A DNA stretch of 64,000 bases from Phlyctochytrium arcticum (lineage: Eukaryota > Chytridiomycota > Chytridiomycetes > Chytridiales > Chytridiaceae), in NCBI GenBank assembly GCA_025602905.1, contig JAHLKI010000016.1, positions 186,001 to 250,000 on the forward strand, in the 5' to 3' direction. The notes beneath the pieces are model-generated. The model did not search any database. It was given only the letters and a program-made list of their open reading frames with translations, and had not been told where the DNA came from. A program made the position numbers and the translations under genes. Below, piece after piece: positions 23,760 through 34,953 of the stretch. The stretch's first letter is position 1. The number at the start of each line of letters is the position of its first letter.

Positions 23760-25430
23760 TTAGGCTACAATCACGTTTAGCTTTCGCGTAGATCGGCGTC
23801 GCGAGATTGTAGTGCTTTGTTGCGCCATTATGTCGCATACCGAGAGGGTCGTTGTAGTGATGGTGCGTCGAGTGGTTTCTTCTTTGACGTCCCGCTTTCG
23901 ATCGCTCTTAACACGGCGATAATCCAAAAAGGGCGATGCGGAAGACTCGGTCTTGATGGTTTCGTATGTCCTTTTCCTTTTTGTCACAGATTGGGTGGAC
24001 TCTTTGGTGGCGGTTGCCGTTTCCACCTTGACATCTACTTTGACCTCCACTTCGGTCTTGATGGTGGTAATCGCTTTTTTCGCAGCTCGATCACTAAAGC
24101 GATTCAGATCCGCCGCAAACAAGACCTATCAATAGTGATGAATTTGTGGACAAAATTGTTTTTTCAAGGGGTAAGCCTACCGAATGACTCCATCCGGCAT
24201 ATGCTCCAAAAATGTCCTTTAAGCGTCGAGCCACCATCTCCAGTTCTGCCTTTCCTGCCGCCGTTCCAGTTGCCCCTTTACCAGCTTTTATGTTGTAATC
24301 CCGCCTGGCTATCTGAATAACATGGGTATCGACGGGCACCACATCGTGTTTATCCATACTGAACAGGCATATGCAATCGGCGACTTTTGGCCCGACACCA
24401 GTTAAGGTCAAAAGATGCGTGCGGGTTTCGGGGTAGGAAAGTGTGCGGAGGGAATGAAGCCATTCACTGTGGGGTGTTCGGGGACAGATCGCTTTTTCCG
24501 TTTTCAGTTCATCAGCCCTGGGTGAGGATTCTTGATACAGTTTTTCATTTTCCAGAATGAGTCTGGCTGATGCGACAATGTACTTTGCCCGGTATCCAAA
24601 TCCTAATTCCCGCAACTTTGCCTCCACATCTGGACCAGCCAAAGAGGAGACAGTGGGGAATGCATGGAACCTCAGAGCGGGATTTGAGGGATGCGTTCCA
24701 ACATAGCTGCCGTATGTAAGGCAGAGATTGTGAATCTATTGAGGGGCTTCCTGTTAAGATATGAAAATGATTGTTTCCGTAGATGGGCAAATACCATGGA
24801 TGTGATCCGAGGGATGTTATTGTTCGATGTACAGATAAAGCTAAAGATGTTCTCCACGACGTCCTGCCTGTAGTATAGAACGAGAAGGATTAGTCGTGAA
24901 TTCGGCATGGCTAAATTAATCAAGGAAATAACAAACCTGAGGATGCGTATACCTTGAAAATTGACTGCCCGCTTTCGAAAATTTGCGTCGCGTTTGGACC
25001 AATCGGCGTAAAGCTCCCCAAGGTTGATATGCAACTGAAAGTAATCATTCAAGAGAGCCGAGGTGATGGCAGGGTCGGAAGGAGGGTGAGTTCGGAATAG
25101 CACATCATTGTCTATAGAAAAATCAAGAACTGGTCAGGATAAACAAATGTGTTGCAACGTACCAGTTTGCGTCAGAGATACCAAGCGATCCCATAGCGCA
25201 CACGTCCATTCGTTTTCTCCCGTCTTGATCCAGCGAAACGCCTGTCCACATTGCAGCGTTGTATCTAGTCGGAGTTCGTTGGACGGAACACTGAGCGAGT
25301 GCCAATCCGAGGCCAGGGACATGTTTCCTCGCGTAATGTGTATTAGGAAACGGTTCGGAAGGTGAACACACTGCTTGAAATAGCGATATCCTGGGGTATG
25401 TAAGATCCTTTGCGTGAGAAGAATTCGCAT
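23760..25430 (-). CDS. OGG1: 8-oxoguanine DNA glycosylase/AP lyase (Ogg1)
   Basis: Five exons (25430-25163, 25111-24937, 24867-24795, 24735-24181, 24125-23760) give 478 residues. Family blocks appear in order: LRLDTTLQCGQAFRW, SFICTSNNNIPRIT, GTHPSNPALRFHAFP, LRELGFGYRAKY, the helix-hairpin-helix GVGPKVADCICL with the catalytic Lys (about 289), and VPVDTHV with the catalytic Asp (about 308), then GAYAGWSHSVLFAADL. The enzyme excises 8-oxoguanine opposite cytosine. Two starts are possible. From 25430 the first about 35 residues lack acidic residues and are rich in R/K and hydrophobics, like a mitochondrial presequence; the internal Met at 25322 would give a shorter, nuclear-type form. A C-terminal extension of about 100 residues, rich in K/R/T/E with a KRKR cluster, goes beyond the normal end. 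Intron 2 uses donor GTTTGT. Confidence 0.92.
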
Positions 25431-25764
25431 CCACCCGCTCCTTCAAGCTTTTGCGTCCGGGCCTGCGTCGGGGCAAAAACTGGAACAAGTTTGTAGTCAT
25501 CACCCACTTTAACCCTTTCCGCGCTAATGGACTTTGCGGAGGTTTCAGCGACCATCGCGGTCCGAACTCTGCTCTGTGTCTTTTTGCCCGAAATTGCGAC
25601 AGACTTGGACATCTTTATCCCAAGGAAAGATCTGCTTGATACTGGTGTAGAAGGGCGGGACATCCCATGCTGAAGTACGGGCGCCTTAGCTCTTTTACCG
25701 CAACGTTGATATCCACTCTGCGCCTTGCCATTTTCCCACGTAGCGACCTCGGCTACTAAAAACT
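25431..25764. promoter_or_regulatory. Divergent promoter and leader region of OGG1 and PIF1
   Basis: The starts of OGG1 (minus) and PIF1 (plus) are divergent across 334 bases. A minus-strand open stretch (25663-25343) of about 106 codons overlaps the OGG1 first exon in another frame. No splice pairing was found that joins it to OGG1, so it is left as unexplained leader. Confidence 0.4.
25667..25759 (+). CDS. Possible upstream ORF of PIF1 (30 codons)
   Basis: An ATG at 25667 opens 30 codons (MLKYGRLSSFTATLISTLRL...) that end five bases before the PIF1 start. The peptide is basic, hydroxylated and free of acidic residues until near its end, resembling a mitochondrial presequence, but it is out of frame with PIF1 (98 bases between the two ATGs). 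It may act as a translation-repressing uORF. I see no splice that would join it to the helicase. Confidence 0.3.
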   Translation: MLKYGRLSSFTATLISTLRLAIFPRSDLGY

Positions 25765-28558
25765 ATGCCAAATCCACACGGTTCAGACTTCAAGCAACTC
25801 ACCCAGGAATACAAGTATAAGCCTGGGGTATTTACGCCCTCTCAAGAACCGAACAAGAGCAACATCAAGAAAGCAACTCCTCCCAGGAGCGGAAAGACGA
25901 AGCCACCCACGTACATGATCACGTCGCCACTTCGTACGGAAAGTTCAAGCAAGCGAACAGCTACCGGAAATATGAGTCTCAAGAAGAGCGAGAGCGGATC
26001 CAAGATGATCATTGATTTGACTGCCTCGTCGGATAAGGGCTGGATAGACACGAAGACCAATACACTGAAACAAAACTACTCTGGAGTAAGTGGACATGAG
26101 AATCAGTCGCCAGAGGGACGAAAGCGAAAGCTACCCGCTGGCTTTCCATCTTCGGAACAAGTTCAAGGTACCTAGAGACGTTCCTCATGTTTACACCATG
26201 ACCGACATGATCGCTCATCATCCTTGGTTGTTAGACATGTCAGAGAAGCTCACATTGTACGGAAACGCCCGCAAGTCTGGAGCAGGAAAAGCCCCTGTAC
26301 CACCGCAGGCTCTCCAGTCCGTTGAAATGCCCCTCATGCGCGCCTTCTCTGGCATGGGAGGAGGAGGATCTGGTCCGCGAGTGAATCTGAAGCATCGCGA
26401 AGTTAAAATATCCAATCATTTCCTGAAGGAAGCTGGAGCAGATCTCCTGCCACCAAAAAAGGCGAAAAATGAGAAGCCGACCCGTATTGTTTTGTCTGAA
26501 GAACAGGAGCAAGTAGCGGCGATGGTGATGAACGACAAAGTGAATATTTTCTTTACGGGAAGTGCTGGTAAGTGGCATCCAAAAGCTTCTGCCAAAGTGG
26601 ATGGTACTTAGACGTGAATTTGAAGGAACGGGTAAAAGTGTGTTGCTTCGCGAGCTGATTACGCGCCTCAAAACTATCCACGGCAAGGAAGGGGTTGCGA
26701 TCACTGGTAAGAATCAAATTGGGGTGAAATCTAAAGCAATTCTAAACTCGCACTATAGCCTCGACCGGAATCGCCGCCTTCAATATCGGTGGAATTACTT
26801 TGCATTCGTTTGCGGGTTGTGGTTTGGCGCAAGGTAAATTCGTTTCATTGTCTTGGAAATTGCCGAGGCAATTGCTCACAGTTGTCCAATGCTGCAGATA
26901 AGGTGGACAAGCTGATACACATGGCAACCTCAAATAGAAGGACCGCAACAAGATGGAAAAAAACCAAAGTGCTCATCATCGATGAAGGTTTGCCACTCAT
27001 GACCTACCGATAAATATGTGACTGACTTATCTTTGCGACAGTATCGATGGTTGATGGTGATTTCCTCGACAAACTTAATCAAATTGCGCAGGCTGTGCGG
27101 GTTAATGTGAAGCCTTTTGGTGGTATACAACTGGTGCTCTGCGGGGATTTCATGCAACTTCCACCAGGTATGAAGCGCTTGCCCCGCCATGTGCCCTTTA
27201 GCGCAAGGGAATGAATCTCATAAACTCATTTTTTGTGTAGTTGGCAGTGCGAGATACGCCTTCCAGTCACTCTGCTGGAAGAAATGTGTCACGAAAACAG
27301 TCCTGGTAATTCTGACTTTATACATCTAGAGACACCAAGATTCTAACTTTGAATGACTGCTTTTAAAAAGTTGACGCAAGTCTTTCGACAGAAGGACGCA
27401 CGATTTGTGAACCTGCTCAATGAGATGCGCGTAGGGATTGTTTCACCCGAGACTGAAACTCTGCTACAAAGTCTTTCCCGCGATCTCGAATTTAACGATG
27501 GGATCGAACCTACTCGACTCTACCCTCTTCGAATGCAAGTCGAGTCAGCCAATAATCAGCGATTAGCCGGCCTCAACACACCCGTCCACACCTTTGTCGC
27601 TCAAGATTATGCGCAACGCGAGTACGACCGCGCCAAACTCAAGGATTTCTTGGCTCTTCCTGTCCTCGAGCTAAAAATTGGCAGCCAAGTGATGCTTATC
27701 AAAAATATTGACGAGACACTCGTCAATGGCTCTTTAGGCCGGGTCGTTTCATTCGACGAACAAACATCGTGGCCAGTTGTCCAATTCATCGTCAATGGAG
27801 AAGCGAAATATCTCCAGATCGAAACCGAACAATGGACGGTCGAAATTCCTGGACAAGGCGTCATTGCCTCCCGAACTCAAGTTCCATTGATTCTAGCCTG
27901 GAGTATGAGTATTCACAAAGCCCAGGGCCAAACCCTGGAACGCGTCTCTGTAGATCTCTCCAAAGTGTTTGAAAAGGGACAATCGTATGTTGCATTGTCG
28001 CGTGCCACCACACTGGAAGGATTACAAGTCCGAGGGTTTTCGAGGGACAAAGTCAGAGTGGACCAAACAGTTATTGAGTTTAACAAGACTCTGGAATCCG
28101 TTGGTAAAGCCAAAGCTTTATGCCCAGAAAAGTCCGAGCATGCGGTATGGAGGCCGGCTACTCACCTTCACAGCGACTCACCATCATCGAACTCGCCGCC
28201 ACCGCCCACACCCCCAGCAAAGTTCGCCCACGCAACCAGCATTTCCGGATACCCTTCCTTCTGTCCCTCCCACCGAACAACACCCAACAATCATTACGCC
28301 TCTTACCCCCAAACAACTTCCCCTTACACCCCAACCAAACCGTCCAAACCACGCACAGCACCTTCCAGTATGACTAAGCCCGAGGTTATTGATCTGGAAT
28401 TGGAAGATGACGAGGCCGCATTTGCCGAATTGTATCATTCTTCCAAACGAAACCCGGCACCCTCTAGTTTGACCCATCCGCCCGAGGTTATTGATTTGGG
28501 GCTGGACGAGGATAACTACGCGGACGATATGGCCGCATTTGCAGAAATGTATCATTAG
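25765..28558 (+). CDS. PIF1: Pif1-family 5'-to-3' DNA helicase
   Basis: Eight exons (25765-26085, 26168-26567, 26626-26706, 26759-26833, 26898-26987, 27042-27167, 27241-27305, 27371-28558) give 781 residues. Motifs: Walker [15 protein letters not shown] (about 240), Ia [12 protein letters not shown] and [44 protein letters not shown], then [26 protein letters not shown], and the V/VI region [16 protein letters not shown] with [13 protein letters not shown]. These identify Pif1 rather than RecD2 or Rrm3-unrelated helicases. Family role: removal of G-quadruplexes and telomerase, Okazaki fragment and mitochondrial DNA maintenance. The disordered N-terminus holds MIIDLT (about 81-86). The tail holds two copies of an EVIDL..L.(E/D)D...AAFAE.YH motif (about 724-742 and 758-781). 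The intron 1 acceptor (AAG at 26167) is the least certain junction. Confidence 0.92.
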
Positions 28559-28798
28559 ACCACCAACCTTTTTACATAGGGAGTGTAAACCGGAGGACTC
28601 TTTCAAACGTGACGTTGTAACTAATAGTATTATGATTGGTATGAAAGGGGTGTAGTGGCAAAGAACTGTCATGATATTCACAATAAATTAGAAACTAAAG
28701 AACAATTTACAAAAAAAGTTACTGAGGGACAGGAAGTAGTCCTTAGTAAACAGGGTCCAGATGGTGCTAACAGAGTCTGAAGAAGGTAAACATATGTC

Positions 28799-30393
28799 TC
28801 AGACTGCCACTATTTCCCTCTCGAGGTCCTTGATATATCCTGCAACCTTCCCCCTCAACGCCACCATCAGTTCCTCAATCCCCGCCCGATCAATCGCCAT
28901 TTGTCGCTTTATGTGGTCCGTGTCCCGCTCAGCCGCTCTCGTCACAATGTCATTTTCGGCAGCTTTGGCCATGGCCGCGTCGTGGGCTTGTTGAGCCTGG
29001 GTATGTGCTTGATGCAATGATTGCAGTCGGGATTGGAGTGATGTTGATTTGGAGGATTGATGGGTTGCGAGACGGTTCAGCTTTTCTGTTGCCGAGGTGA
29101 GTTGGCGTTTCAATTGCTAGACAAAAACCACGAGTCAGTTCATCAGAGCTTGTGGCATATTGGTATAGATCGGGTCATCTCACCTCTTCCTTAACCCGCA
29201 AATCCCGTAATTCGGCTTTCGCTTTAGCCATAGCCTCCCTCTCACCCCGCAATTTCTCCAGACTAGACTCCAGTCGGGCCTTTTCACGCTCCACATCCCT
29301 TAAACGATCCAAAACGGTATCAAGATCCACTTGTCCGGCAGCGAGCAGATCGATGCGTGTCTGTAGATCGCGTGTTTTCTTTTCGCTTACGAGAATGGCT
29401 TGCTTGTCGTTGGTGAGAGTTGCGCTCATCTCTGCTATTGACTAATATAGAATTGGAAAACGTTTCAGCTATGGAAGATCAGCCAAATATATGAAATGAA
29501 TGACATACATTTTTGAGCTCTTCGGGGGATTTGACGATACGGGATTCAAGGCGGATACAGTCCTGCTTCAGATTCGCGATAGATTCTTCCTTTTCAGTAA
29601 TTTGATCTGCCAATTGTAGCTTTTCCTTTTTGAGAGATTCAGCTTGGGGAGTGAGACCCGTCTGGATTTTTTTCAATTCGCGCAGATCGCTCGTCAATTC
29701 GGAATTACGGTCGCGTAGCGCTTGTGCTTGTGGTTCCTGCTCGGCACGCTGAAGACGCAGAGAGTTGACTTTTTCCGAGAGATCGCGTATACGGGCTTCG
29801 AGTTGATCGCGCTTCAAGAGGGCTTCTTCGGCCTTTTGGTTACATTGCTCAAAAACACCCATGCGTTCTTCACGGAATTTGGCGAAATTGATGATGGCTG
29901 AAAGACACCGGCGCACGCGGCCTGGTTCGGGATGAAGAATATCCCGGAGCGAGAAATCATCTACCCCAACTTCTAGCATAAGTTTGCGTCTAATCAGTTC
30001 GAGTTAATAAACACATTCTTCCAAGATGACCAGTTTTACTCACAATTGACGGTTAAAAGCCATGAAACCGATTGATTCCTGATGCAGATCAGGATACTCC
30101 AGAAACTGTACTGCATCAAATGAAGGCTGCAAGTACTGTTCTCTTGTAACTCCCATCAAAATCTCTGTAAAGTGCTCATAGACCACGATGATACGATCTG
30201 GCGATGGTTTTTGAAGATCTTCACTCGAGAAGGGAATACCGAGATCGGCCATACAGCCAAGAAGTTCAGAGGGTTTGAGGACAGGAAAGGAAAAGGAGCC
30301 CGGTGGGGGTTGGTTGTTGGTATTGCTATGGGACATTGAATTGGGATTGCCCACCCGGCGACGGCCGTTCATTGGCGTTGACCTGCCGTTCAT
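28799..30393 (-). CDS. NUF2: Nuf2 subunit of the Ndc80 kinetochore complex
   Basis: Four exons (30393-30044, 29989-29509, 29441-29184, 29116-28799) give 468 residues, the normal Nuf2 length. The calponin-homology-type head (about 25-150) carries FSFPVLKPSELLGCMADLGIPF, ILMGVTREQY and the Nuf2 hallmark GVDDFSLRDILHPEP with LSAIINFAKFREER. From about residue 155 to the end there is nearly continuous heptad-type coiled coil. Role: with Ndc80 it couples kinetochores to spindle microtubules. A second in-frame ATG at 30372 could serve as the start. It is convergent with PIF1 (240 bp between stops). Intron sizes are 54, 67 and 67 nt. Confidence 0.93.
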
Positions 30394-30657
30394 CGTTGCT
30401 AGATCCGCCCCCTAGTCTCTCGTCTCGTAAAAGCGATCTGTCCCGAGTCCGTTCTTTTCTTGTAATTGAGGTCCAAGTTATCCCACAATTCCGGCCCAGA
30501 GTCCGACCAGCGAACTCTTTCAAGTTTTGACGTTTTGACGGTCCGCAATTTCGGACGCGTTGTGATGACACGCGAGCGGAATCTCGGAGCATCTTGCCAG
30601 ATATTCTTATCTTTTGCACATCTTATTGGGTACATATCCTTCATCTTCTTCTGATTA

Positions 30658-31990
30658 GCAGCGCATATGTCTGATTCAAGCAGTCCACGAAAGCAATCGT
30701 AAATGCCGCCTCCTACAAAGCTGCAACTTGTGTCATTTCAACGATCTTGAACTGATCAGAACCTCACATCCTCCCATCTACACCCTCTGTCCCCAAGTGG
30801 ATGGCTTTAAGAAACAACTCGATGCGTCGTTTCGGGCTCAGAAAGTCTGCTCTCAATGCGTGAACCGCCGATGGATGTTAAACTACGGAGCTATATGAAT
30901 CGATAGGACGCCGGGATTTCCCAATATTCAGGGAGATCACATCAAGCGGACAATCGGCGTTCATGCTTGGTCTTCTCTCCTTCCTACGTCTTTAAATCCT
31001 ACTCACCTACGACCTATCTGAAGTCCGACTGGACACTGCATTAAGTGGCAATGTCATGAACAGCCCTGTGAAGTGTAGTTGGTGATAATATGTGAGGAGA
31101 CTCCATCTATTGTGGCCTGTCACTCGGAGCTCTGGGGCAGAGGTTTATCGCTTGTTTGAATGTTTAACTGCACCGTCTTTCCCCTGCAGCAGCTTAACAT
31201 CTGCGCTGGATGAAGTTATCCCTCGAATTCCTATGTTTGCTTGGGGTAAAAAACTTGGAATTACACGGTACCTAAATGATAGAAAAACCCCAATTCACCT
31301 TTCCAGATCTGATTCAGACTGCTCTGGTGCCCCAAATACCTCGGTACGACCGGTCAGGGGTTGATTGCCATTTCTGAACCTGTGTGAGCCGCTGATAATA
31401 TTGAGCCTTACCATTTCATAAAATCCGTCAGTCTTGGAATTGCTCGTCCCTCCACGGCCTTATTTGCTTTCTTCATTGCACGAATGTATAAGTATTGTTC
31501 CTCACCTGCAAATAGCGAAGGCACAGGCACATAATGAAAGTTGGGTGCTGTTATCTAGACAATCCACATGCATTGTGTATATGGTAAAAGGGTAGCCCCG
31601 CAGGTGGTTTAAAATGACGTTCGTACTGACCTACCATATACCGTCACAGCAAGTTTCATTTGACATTGCTATCCTTCCATCCAACTTGGTGGCACTGGTG
31701 AACCTGGAATCCCAATGGCTGGAGGAATATTTTCCCACGTACAAATCCGATCACTCAGCCATAACGCGCTAGGAAATGCGAGATTCTGGATACAATGGTG
31801 GGAATTTGAACGTCTAAAGCTGGACTCTGAGATCTGAACCATTCTGCATGAATATATCTGGAAGCAGTATGGTTTTTTGGGCCGATACATGGTATGGATG
31901 GACTACAGCCTATTGGTTCGCTAAACTCCGCCCTTCCTGTATGCCATCCTTCCAAACTGAATAGTTGTACCGGCAAGTGACAGCCGTTCT
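30658..31990 (+). pseudogene. Decayed protein-coding gene of unknown family
   Basis: Protein-like stretches follow one another on the plus strand in changing frames. A Cys-rich segment from about 30658 (SCNLCHFNDLEL, YTLCPQVDGF, VCSQCVNRRWMLNYGAI) is stopped by TGA at 30895. The same frame then continues IDRTPGFPNIQGDHIKRTIG to a second stop at about 31019. Later segments include SLTSALDEVIPRIPMFAWGK (around 31200-31255) and ILPSNLVALVNLESQWLEEY (around 31670-31730). Neither splice signals nor one frame join them, so I read a pseudogene, although an unresolved multi-exon gene is possible. The family is not recognised. Its 5' end lies just upstream of NUF2 and is divergent from it. Confidence 0.45.
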
Positions 31991-32251
31991 ACATCCTAAG
32001 GACTCGGAACAGCATCAATGGGGGATAGCAGCTGAGAGGATTATGATCACAGACTCCTTCCAGCACCATGCGCGAAATGGTCAAAATGAATCAAAAGCTC
32101 ATCATATTTCGAGACAAGAGTCAAATGAACTATAGAACATAATGTATATGTGTACAATGTGCTGTAAAAATGACAAAAAACTTGGTGGGTATCAACTAAT
32201 GATAGTGCGAAAGTGAGAAAATGGGATTAAAGACGTAAATGCTCATGAAAC

Positions 32252-32629
32252 TCACTGGGCCACGAAGGGACTGCTCAAAATTTTGGCCGATTTGCGCAAA
32301 GTGTCGAGGATGAAGGAAAATCGCCCGTGATCTCCAGAATCATGAGGAGCCGGGAGCTCATCGACGACTTTGGCGTTCAACGGCAAAGCGTCGTTGGCAG
32401 GCGTAAAAACGATCTTTGGTGATGAATGCCCGACGACATTGAGAGCATGTTGCGGGGAATAGTTAATCCAAAGGTTGCACGTCGACTGGTGGCAAACATC
32501 TTCTTGTATTGTGATGCATATCTGTTCCAAGAAATGAAGGCAAGCTATTGGTTGTAAGTCTTGACGGTTAAGGCGGTTTTCAAGTTTGCAGGGTGGGTAA
32601 CGGAGGGGACACCTTGCGTACCTTGTCAT
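32252..32629 (-). CDS. Possible small protein, 125 residues
   Basis: An uninterrupted ATG-to-stop frame starts MTRYARCPLRYPP and ends ILSSPFVAQ. Its second half (PKIVFTPANDALPLNAKVVD and onward) has balanced, protein-like composition. A GTACGC donor just after the start and an AATAG before CLHFLEQ would allow an alternative first intron. No family recognised. It may equally be the last exon of a lost gene. Confidence 0.35.
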   Translation of the reverse strand: MTRYARCPLRYPPCKLENRLNRQDLQPIACLHFLEQICITIQEDVCHQSTCNLWINYSPQHALNVVGHSSPKIVFTPANDALPLNAKVVDELPAPHDSGDHGRFSFILDTLRKSAKILSSPFVAQ

Positions 32630-32867
32630 TTTATAAGAAACTGTCCCGTCGCGAGAAAACCATACTTGATGCTAAACCCCTTGTTTTGTCCCATTTTTGT
32701 TACTATTTACTCACGCCCCGCGCGTGCAAAATTATGGTTTTAACAATTTGCCATTGTCGTTGACACACTATTATGCATAAAGTAGTACATGAACAATGTC
32801 CTTTCATCGGGACGATTTCATTACCGATAGTCCGCGGATGATAGCTTGAGGACTAGTCCCTACATTT

Positions 32868-33209
32868 ATGGATATGCCTGCCGGAGACAACACAACAAAT
32901 AGATGCGCAGTCTCCTCGACGCCTAGAAAGTTCTGCCAGATCCATCAATCTGGAGACGCCGTGGATAATAAGAAACTGTATGGAGAATGGTTTTTACATG
33001 TGGGGCCGCAAGCAGAATCTGTTGGTTATATCCAAAGTCTTTGGACGAATTATGGAGTGGTCGCTCGTTGTATTACTTGTAATGCCTGCGGATACGCGGA
33101 ATGGGTCAATGTGAATTTTTGCAAATATGATCGTCTTCTGGAGAGATGGGTAATCGACATATCAACTACAAAACGAACGGCGCGGAATGTGGAGTTGCGC
33201 AGCAAATAG
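32868..33209 (+). CDS. Possible small Cys-containing protein, 113 residues
   Basis: An uninterrupted frame from a real ATG reads MDMPAGDNTTNRCAVSSTPR at the start and contains CITCNACGYAEWVNVNFC, a cluster of four Cys in 18 residues, before a basic end. No family recognised and no splice sites needed. The surrounding 1 kb has no other supported gene. Confidence 0.35.
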   Translation: MDMPAGDNTTNRCAVSSTPRKFCQIHQSGDAVDNKKLYGEWFLHVGPQAESVGYIQSLWTNYGVVARCITCNACGYAEWVNVNFCKYDRLLERWVIDISTTKRTARNVELRSK

Positions 33210-33559
33210 CATTGTTATTTGCGGGTCTTTCTGGGGTTCGGTTGAACTCCCCTAAATCATAAATTCTCCGTACTCGTATCTGTTTACAACGGTGGCATTC
33301 TCCCCCTCTTTCACCTCTCGTATGTTTATTCAGGAACTCTTTATCACTTCCATCTGCTCGGATCGCGCAACATTATCAATCATTCTGGACGGCATCTGTG
33401 AAAGTGTTTAGAGAATAAGGTGGGATGCCCAGGGTTTGCGAAATTACACGACAGGCGGTAAACACGATTTCCAAAACTGGTATGAAGGCAAGAGGAGATT
33501 TTCCGATGGGTCAATCATTCGGCACATCCCCAATTCGCAGCGCCCAAATGTATGTCGAA

Positions 33560-34265
33560 ACCAAACGTCCAGAAGATTTCTGCGCGCAGTATTAACCTAT
33601 ATGTGGTTGTTCTAGACGCAGCGTATGTGCCCTTGATCTGGAAATAAAGTTCGGCAACGGACCAATTTTTTCACTTTGGATATGCGGACAAGGTAATTGG
33701 CACTGCAGATGTCGATCAATGGTGATATACTTGGGTAATGTAGAGAGAGAAAGTGACGGCCGGTCTAGTTGTCGGACGATCACATCCCAAAGTTTGGGTT
33801 TTCGAAATGCGACTGTCTCCGAAGCATGATGCCGGCGAAATAACCGGTGGACTTGGTATCGCTGTCGTAGAGATGGATTCATAGTTACGATGTTCACGGC
33901 TGAATGCTCTTCTTGAAACTGTTTTGGCGTAGGGGTGAGCGGAGAGAAACCATTAGTCCGGATAACGAGTTGATGTTTGTAATGCCGGGCAGCAAACAGA
34001 GAACTTGGGATTACTGTAGTATAGATGGACTCAAAGTCAGGATATTTACGACTGGATGCCGATTGAAGGCCAGGTGATCTTCTTTTCTTCGAATTATCTT
34101 GGAGTACGCGTGTGCGGAGAGCAACTGCCTGTCCGGATGACGAGTCGATCTTTTCTTAAATTTCGCCAACCGGAGATGTGATCGCAACCATAATACCGGG
34201 GAGAAAACCGGAAACTTGGTATAGTAGTTGGACGGAATATCTTGATTCTCGTGATTATCAAAACG
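33560..34265. repeat. Strongly diverged tandem repeats, about three units
   Basis: Read on the minus strand, three stretches (starting near 34262, 34042 and 33897) share a theme: A(C/T)ATC.T(A/G)A-T..., then CCATCTxTACxACAG, xATxCCAAGT, a CCGG/CTGTTT block and CGGCAT(T/C)A. Spacing is about 220 and 145 bases. Open frames run across them but change frame from unit to unit. Similarity is low, so this is a tentative call. Confidence 0.35.
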
Positions 34266-34939
34266 TTCTAATCTGACTGTTTTCGTCGTCCGTTGATGTG
34301 GTAAATTATGGCAGTACGGAACATTGCTTTTTTTGTCGATTAGATGATGCCCGGATCGGTCGTTGAGGGAAGGAGGGTAAGTCTTGGGGTAGGAAGATGG
34401 GAGGAAGAGCTCGATTTGAAGGCTTGAATCAACTGAGAGTGGTCGTCTGACGAGGATTTTTAGGAAGATGAAGCACGTAAAACACCGGTTTTCCAACAAA
34501 CTCACCAAGACAAACATGATATCCAGTTCCCGCCTTCACTCTCTGAATCGGTCGTGCATCGGACGCCCTCCGCGATAGTCGACCACTTTTGGGGCAAAAT
34601 ACAAGAGTCTGGACGACCCGTTGCGTCTTGTCGGGAGTTGAGACGGAGCCCCGTTTTCGATCCACGTTCACGATTTGAATCAAGAGGGGGGAGAAGAAGT
34701 AGAACGACTTTGTAGCTGAATGCTTGGAGTTGTTACTGTGAACCAAATCTGCCGTATGTTTTCTTTGGTCGTTGTTGATTTTTTGGAGAGTAGCCCGGAA
34801 TTGGCCTCCTGGATCTTGGGCTTAAGCACGCGTCAGGTGACCTCAACTTCCAACTGGCCAAAATGATTTGACACATAGGAAAGTATGAACTAGGAACAAG
34901 CAGAATAAAATCACGGAGCCGGAGGAAGAAGATTTAATC
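34266..34939. other. No supported gene
   Basis: Overlapping minus-strand open stretches (34517-34011 and 34746-34429) are basic and low in structure, with no recognisable motif or splice pairing. Confidence 0.35.
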
Positions 34940-34953
34940 TGGCTACCATTGAT

